In this document: in pieces, positions 61,849 through 64,000 of the stretch
Numbering within the stretch: position 1 is the stretch's first letter
Layout: the number at the start of each line of letters is the position of its first letter
From: Alphaproteobacteria bacterium
GTDB lineage: Bacteria > Pseudomonadota > Alphaproteobacteria > Caulobacterales > Aquidulcibacteraceae
Direction of reading: 5' to 3'
Length of the DNA: 64,000 nucleotides
Assembly: GCA_027485915.1 (NCBI GenBank)
Contig: JAIXQA010000063.1
Coordinates: forward strand, 22,886 to 86,885
Translations under genes and position numbers: made by a program
Notes under the pieces: generated by a model
Databases searched by the model: none
The model's input: only the letters and a program-made list of their open reading frames with translations
Told to the model about the DNA's origin: nothing

Positions 61849-62616
61849 ATGAGTACGGACCCGACTTCACCTGCTGGGCGGATTTCCGCTTCGAAGAATA
61901 TCAGGTTTTACCTGACAGCAGCCCAGCCTTGCCCTTACCTAGAGGGGCGCCGAGAGCGCAAAGTCTTTGCCGCACTCGATGGGCATGATGCGATTGAGCT
62001 GAATGACAGCCTGACACATGCCGGATTTCGTCGCTCGCAAAACATTGCCTACAGGCCGGCTTGCGATATGTGTGCGGCGTGCGTTTCTGTTCGGGTTCCT
62101 GCAGCGCAATTTGTCTTCACCAAACGGTGGCGGCGGGTCTTGGCGCGCAATCAAGATGTTGTCTCAAAACTTGTACCGGCGCATGCGACTTATGAACAAT
62201 ATGCTCTGTTGCAATCTTATTTGAAAGATCGCCACTTTGGGGCTGGTATGTCGGATATGTCCGTTTTTGACTATTCGGCGATGGTGGAAGAGACGTCGGT
62301 GCGCACCCACATTATTGAGTATCGACTCAATAATGAGGAAGGCCGTCTGATTGGCTGTGCCTTGATCGATGCGTTGGCGGATGGCCTGTCGATGGTTTAC
62401 GCCTTTTTTGATCCAAGTGAGTCGGGCCGCAGCATGGGGAGCTTCATGATCTTGGACCATTTGCGTCAGGCTCAAGCGATCAGTTACCCCTATGTTTATT
62501 TAGGTTATTGGGTCCGTGGATCCCGAAAAATGGCCTATAAAACAAATTTCAGACCGATTGAGGCCCTTAGTTCATCAGGCTGGACAGATTTGAGCCCATT
62601 ACTCAACAAATACTGA
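61849..62616 (+). CDS. bpt: Aspartate/glutamate leucyltransferase (Bpt, arginyltransferase family)
   Basis: A 255-residue N-end-rule enzyme that attaches leucine (or arginine in eukaryotic ATE1) to proteins with N-terminal Asp or Glu, marking them for ClpS-ClpAP. The N-terminal domain has FYLTAAQPCPYLEGRRERKV and YRPACDMCAACVSVRVPAAQ with the cysteine cluster; the C-terminal GNAT-like half has HIIEYRL and YVYLGYWVRGSRKMAYKTNF. I start at ATG 61849; an in-frame TTG at 61831 is possible. Stands alone after motB. Confidence 0.92.
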   Translation: MSTDPTSPAGRISASKNIRFYLTAAQPCPYLEGRRERKVFAALDGHDAIELNDSLTHAGFRRSQNIAYRPACDMCAACVSVRVPAAQFVFTKRWRRVLARNQDVVSKLVPAHATYEQYALLQSYLKDRHFGAGMSDMSVFDYSAMVEETSVRTHIIEYRLNNEEGRLIGCALIDALADGLSMVYAFFDPSESGRSMGSFMILDHLRQAQAISYPYVYLGYWVRGSRKMAYKTNFRPIEALSSSGWTDLSPLLNKY

Positions 62617-62731
62617 GCATTAGCTCGCGTACAACGGGTGATTGAGGCAAATTGCGCTTTCGAGTTAGGAAACGTTAAGCATTACACGCCACAAGCAAAA
62701 GAACGATATTTTGCGAGTGGAGTAATCTGTT

Positions 62732-63526
62732 ATGCGTCTGTCTTATCTCATTCCCGCGGTGGCACTGATCAGTAGCCCAGCATTGGCAGATTCTCCGTTC
62801 TCGTTTGGCGGCTCGATTGGCTATGAGTTTCCGGTCAGCGGCAAAGTCATCGACGAAACTTCCAGCGCCAGTGTCAATCTGGCCACGCTCAATACCAGTC
62901 TCGCTGGCACAGGTATCTTGCGGCTACGTGGCACCGACTTCGCCGACAGTTCTGATGCCCCCATCAAAGCGACCATCGAAGTGCGCTATGCTTTGACACA
63001 GACTTCGGAAATGTTTGGGGCCCTCACTTATAGCCAAGCGAATGGCAAAAGCACCAATATCGGCTGTATCGAAATTGTGGTCGCAGGCGCGCCCTCTTGC
63101 ACAACGCCATTGACCGCCAACTTCAGTGATTTCAAGCAAATGGGTGTTGAATTGGGCTATCGCCAATGGCTCGAAAGTCCGTTCATGCCCGACCGCATAT
63201 TCCCCTATTTCACTTTGCGCGCCGGTGTCACCCAAACTGATGCCTTGTCGGCGACGGTTGCAGCCTCGACCTCTCTGGTTCCCAATGCGCCGATTGGCAC
63301 CTGGAACCTGTATGACGACAAGGTGAATTATGTGATCGGCGGCGATATTGGCGCAACCTATCTGATCGCACCGTTCGCAGAAATCGGCGCAGAAGTCGGC
63401 GTTCGGTACAATTCGAAACTGTCGGAAGTGGATACAAACCTAACGCCACTGGGCCTGGGGGCCGCCAATGATAAGTCAGATCGCATCTCAATCCCCGTTT
63501 CGGTTCGCCTGAACGCGGCCTTCTAG
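62732..63526 (+). CDS. Outer-membrane beta-barrel protein
   Basis: A 264-residue protein with a clean signal peptide (MRLSYLIPAVALISSPALA, cleaved before DSPFS) and alternating hydrophobic/polar strands (FSFGGSIGYEFPVSG, TIEVRYALTQTSEMFGALTY, ISIPVSVRLNAAF). It ends in Phe, as beta-barrel proteins recognised by BamA do. One Cys pair (IGCIEIVVAGAPSCTT) may form a loop disulfide. It resembles small 8- to 10-strand opacity-like proteins. Function unknown. A strong terminator follows. Confidence 0.8.
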   Translation: MRLSYLIPAVALISSPALADSPFSFGGSIGYEFPVSGKVIDETSSASVNLATLNTSLAGTGILRLRGTDFADSSDAPIKATIEVRYALTQTSEMFGALTYSQANGKSTNIGCIEIVVAGAPSCTTPLTANFSDFKQMGVELGYRQWLESPFMPDRIFPYFTLRAGVTQTDALSATVAASTSLVPNAPIGTWNLYDDKVNYVIGGDIGATYLIAPFAEIGAEVGVRYNSKLSEVDTNLTPLGLGAANDKSDRISIPVSVRLNAAF

Positions 63527-63552
63527 GCGTCTCTAGAACACAAGCTTTGATG

Positions 63553-63582
63553 AGGGCGTTTGGGCAACCAAGCGCCCTTTTT
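63553..63582 (+). terminator. Intrinsic terminator after the beta-barrel gene
   Basis: An 11-bp stem (AGGGCGTTTGG with CCAAGCGCCCT) capped by a GCAA tetraloop and followed by TTTTT, 26 bp past the stop codon. Confidence 0.92.
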
Positions 63583-63781
63583 GCTGGATGGGCTATTCAC
63601 CCCAACCTTGGCATCCCCGCCGAAACGAAGCGAAAGGCTGGGACCTCAGTGGAGTTTGCGGATCAAGGTCCCCAATTGGCTGCGCCGTCCGGGCTGACAT
63701 CGTTCATTGCGGAATCACTTTTAGCCCCGCGTGGAAAACCACCGGGGGTGTGCCTTGTGCTTGGCTAGAGCAAGCAGAGGG

Positions 63782-63864
63782 GCCGGGGCGCGTGGTACAC
63801 GCCAGAAGAGGTGGGCCAGATTAACGGACTGGCCCGGAATACGGAGCAAACCGTGCGCCCCGGC
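63782..63864. ncRNA. Possible structured RNA element (unassigned)
   Basis: A 10-bp perfect closing stem (GCCGGGGCGC at 63782-63791 with GCGCCCCGGC at 63855-63864) encloses a 7-bp hairpin GGGCCAG/CTGGCCC (63813-63835) and, as an alternative to part of the outer stem, GCGTG-gta-CACGC (63790-63802). It lies 30 bp before a start codon with a GGGAGGA box, so it could be a leader structure or a stand-alone small RNA. It matches no RNA family that I recognise; strand is unproven. Confidence 0.35.
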
Positions 63865-63894
63865 TTGATAAGTCTGTGTGCTTGAGGGAGGATC

Positions 63895-64000
63895 ATGAGG
63901 CCTCCTCGGTGGTGTCATTGCCCCCGCCTAGTTCGCAAAGGCCTCATTTTAGAAGGTTCGTGCAATCCTGCTTCTACGGAACAGAAATGCCCTTCTAAAA
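63895..64000 (+). CDS. Possible short cysteine-rich ORF, cut by window edge
   Basis: ATG at 63895 follows GGGAGGA by 2 bases, and the frame stays open to the edge for about 35 codons. It begins MRPPRWCHCPRLVRKG and contains four cysteines, vaguely like small zinc-finger proteins, but without a clear CxxC pair at the end. It contains an inverted repeat that may instead be an RNA or DNA signal. Weak evidence. Confidence 0.2.
   Translation, partial: MRPPRWCHCPRLVRKGLILEGSCNPASTEQKCPSK

Larger units (their letters stand above)
63527..64000. other. Terminal non-coding region with terminator, structured RNA-like segments and an edge ORF
   Basis: No firm gene in the last 474 bases. They hold a terminator (63553-63582), a hairpin GGGACCT/AGGTCCC (63640-63672), and a multi-stem region closed by GCCGGGGCGC/GCGCCCCGGC (63782-63864). 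A short frame with a ribosome-binding site starts at 63895, and an inverted repeat TTTTAGAAGG/CCTTCTAAAA reaches the edge. The conserved cores of RNase P RNA, tmRNA and SRP RNA are not present. The minus-strand frames are short and broken. Confidence 0.6.

Noticed and set aside
63585..64000. RNase P RNA or permuted tmRNA at the right end
   Set aside because: The conserved GAGGAAAGTCC core of RNase P RNA is absent on both strands, and there is neither a tmRNA tag frame nor a GGTTCGANTCC T-arm.

Overview
The window is a compact, moderately GC-rich stretch of an alphaproteobacterial chromosome, most like Caulobacterales (Hyphomonadaceae-like). Supporting signs are the ntrX-dat-hfq-hflX block, a tmk-holB-tatD-MBL string behind rlpA, nrdR-rib-nusB-thiL, the C4-type 5-aminolevulinate synthase, a MucR/Ros regulator, an LdtR-like MarR regulator, a free-standing NDUFS4-type complex I subunit gene and the small SRP RNA next to dnaX. 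No insertion sequence, prophage, CRISPR array or rRNA operon was seen. Genes are packed tightly: many ATGA couplings, and several convergent pairs that touch or overlap.

Layout. 1-3.8 kb: 3' end of ntrX, dat, hfq, hflX, facing mazG. 3.8-6.5 kb: MFS carrier, a glutathione peroxidase, and a 520-bp intergenic region with a dif-like XerCD site and a 38-bp palindrome. 6.5-10.2 kb: a three-gene ABC exporter/DUF445 unit. 10.3-14.9 kb (minus): rlpA, tmk, holB, tatD and a metallo-beta-lactamase-fold phosphodiesterase. 15-24.7 kb: tRNA-Ser, acyl-CoA ligase, a membrane-anchored AraC regulator beside an S41 peptidase, two cyclophilins, isovaleryl-CoA dehydrogenase and a membrane-anchored phage-type lysozyme. 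24.7-31.9 kb: mgtE, tRNA-Leu, orphan fliN, lipB, DUF1176, gatB, tRNA-Arg, NDUFS4, tRNA-Pro, DUF192 and a double cold-shock protein. 32-39.7 kb: parE, DUF1272, a saccharopine-dehydrogenase-fold reductase, recR, ybaB, dnaX, SRP RNA, nudC. 39.8-44.6 kb: two triple-SH3 membrane proteins and a K+-independent proton pyrophosphatase. 44.8-50.4 kb: a secreted hypothetical, then thiL-nusB-ribH-ribE-ribD(reductase only)-nrdR and glyA. 50.7-64 kb: MucR, hemA, LdtR-like, a valine catabolic operon carrying a GDPD gene, hemB, a beta-hydroxyacid dehydrogenase with a flavin reductase, motB, the N-end-rule transferase bpt, an outer-membrane beta-barrel, and a terminal structured non-coding stretch.

Functional threads: valine/leucine catabolism (acyl-CoA dehydrogenases, 3-hydroxyisobutyryl-CoA hydrolase, mmsB, isovaleryl-CoA dehydrogenase), tetrapyrrole synthesis (hemA, hemB), riboflavin synthesis, replication and segregation (holB, tmk, dnaX, parE, a possible dif site), and scattered motility parts (fliN, motB) away from any flagellar cluster. 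To the right of the dif-like site roughly three fifths of the coding sequence is on the minus strand, as expected if forks run leftward towards a terminus there.

The points most worth following up are the dif-like site with its neighbouring palindrome, the RibD that lacks its deaminase half in a cluster also lacking ribB/ribA, the paired triple-SH3 proteins, and the unassigned structured RNA-like region at the right end. I did not find a defence system or another clearly new multi-gene system.
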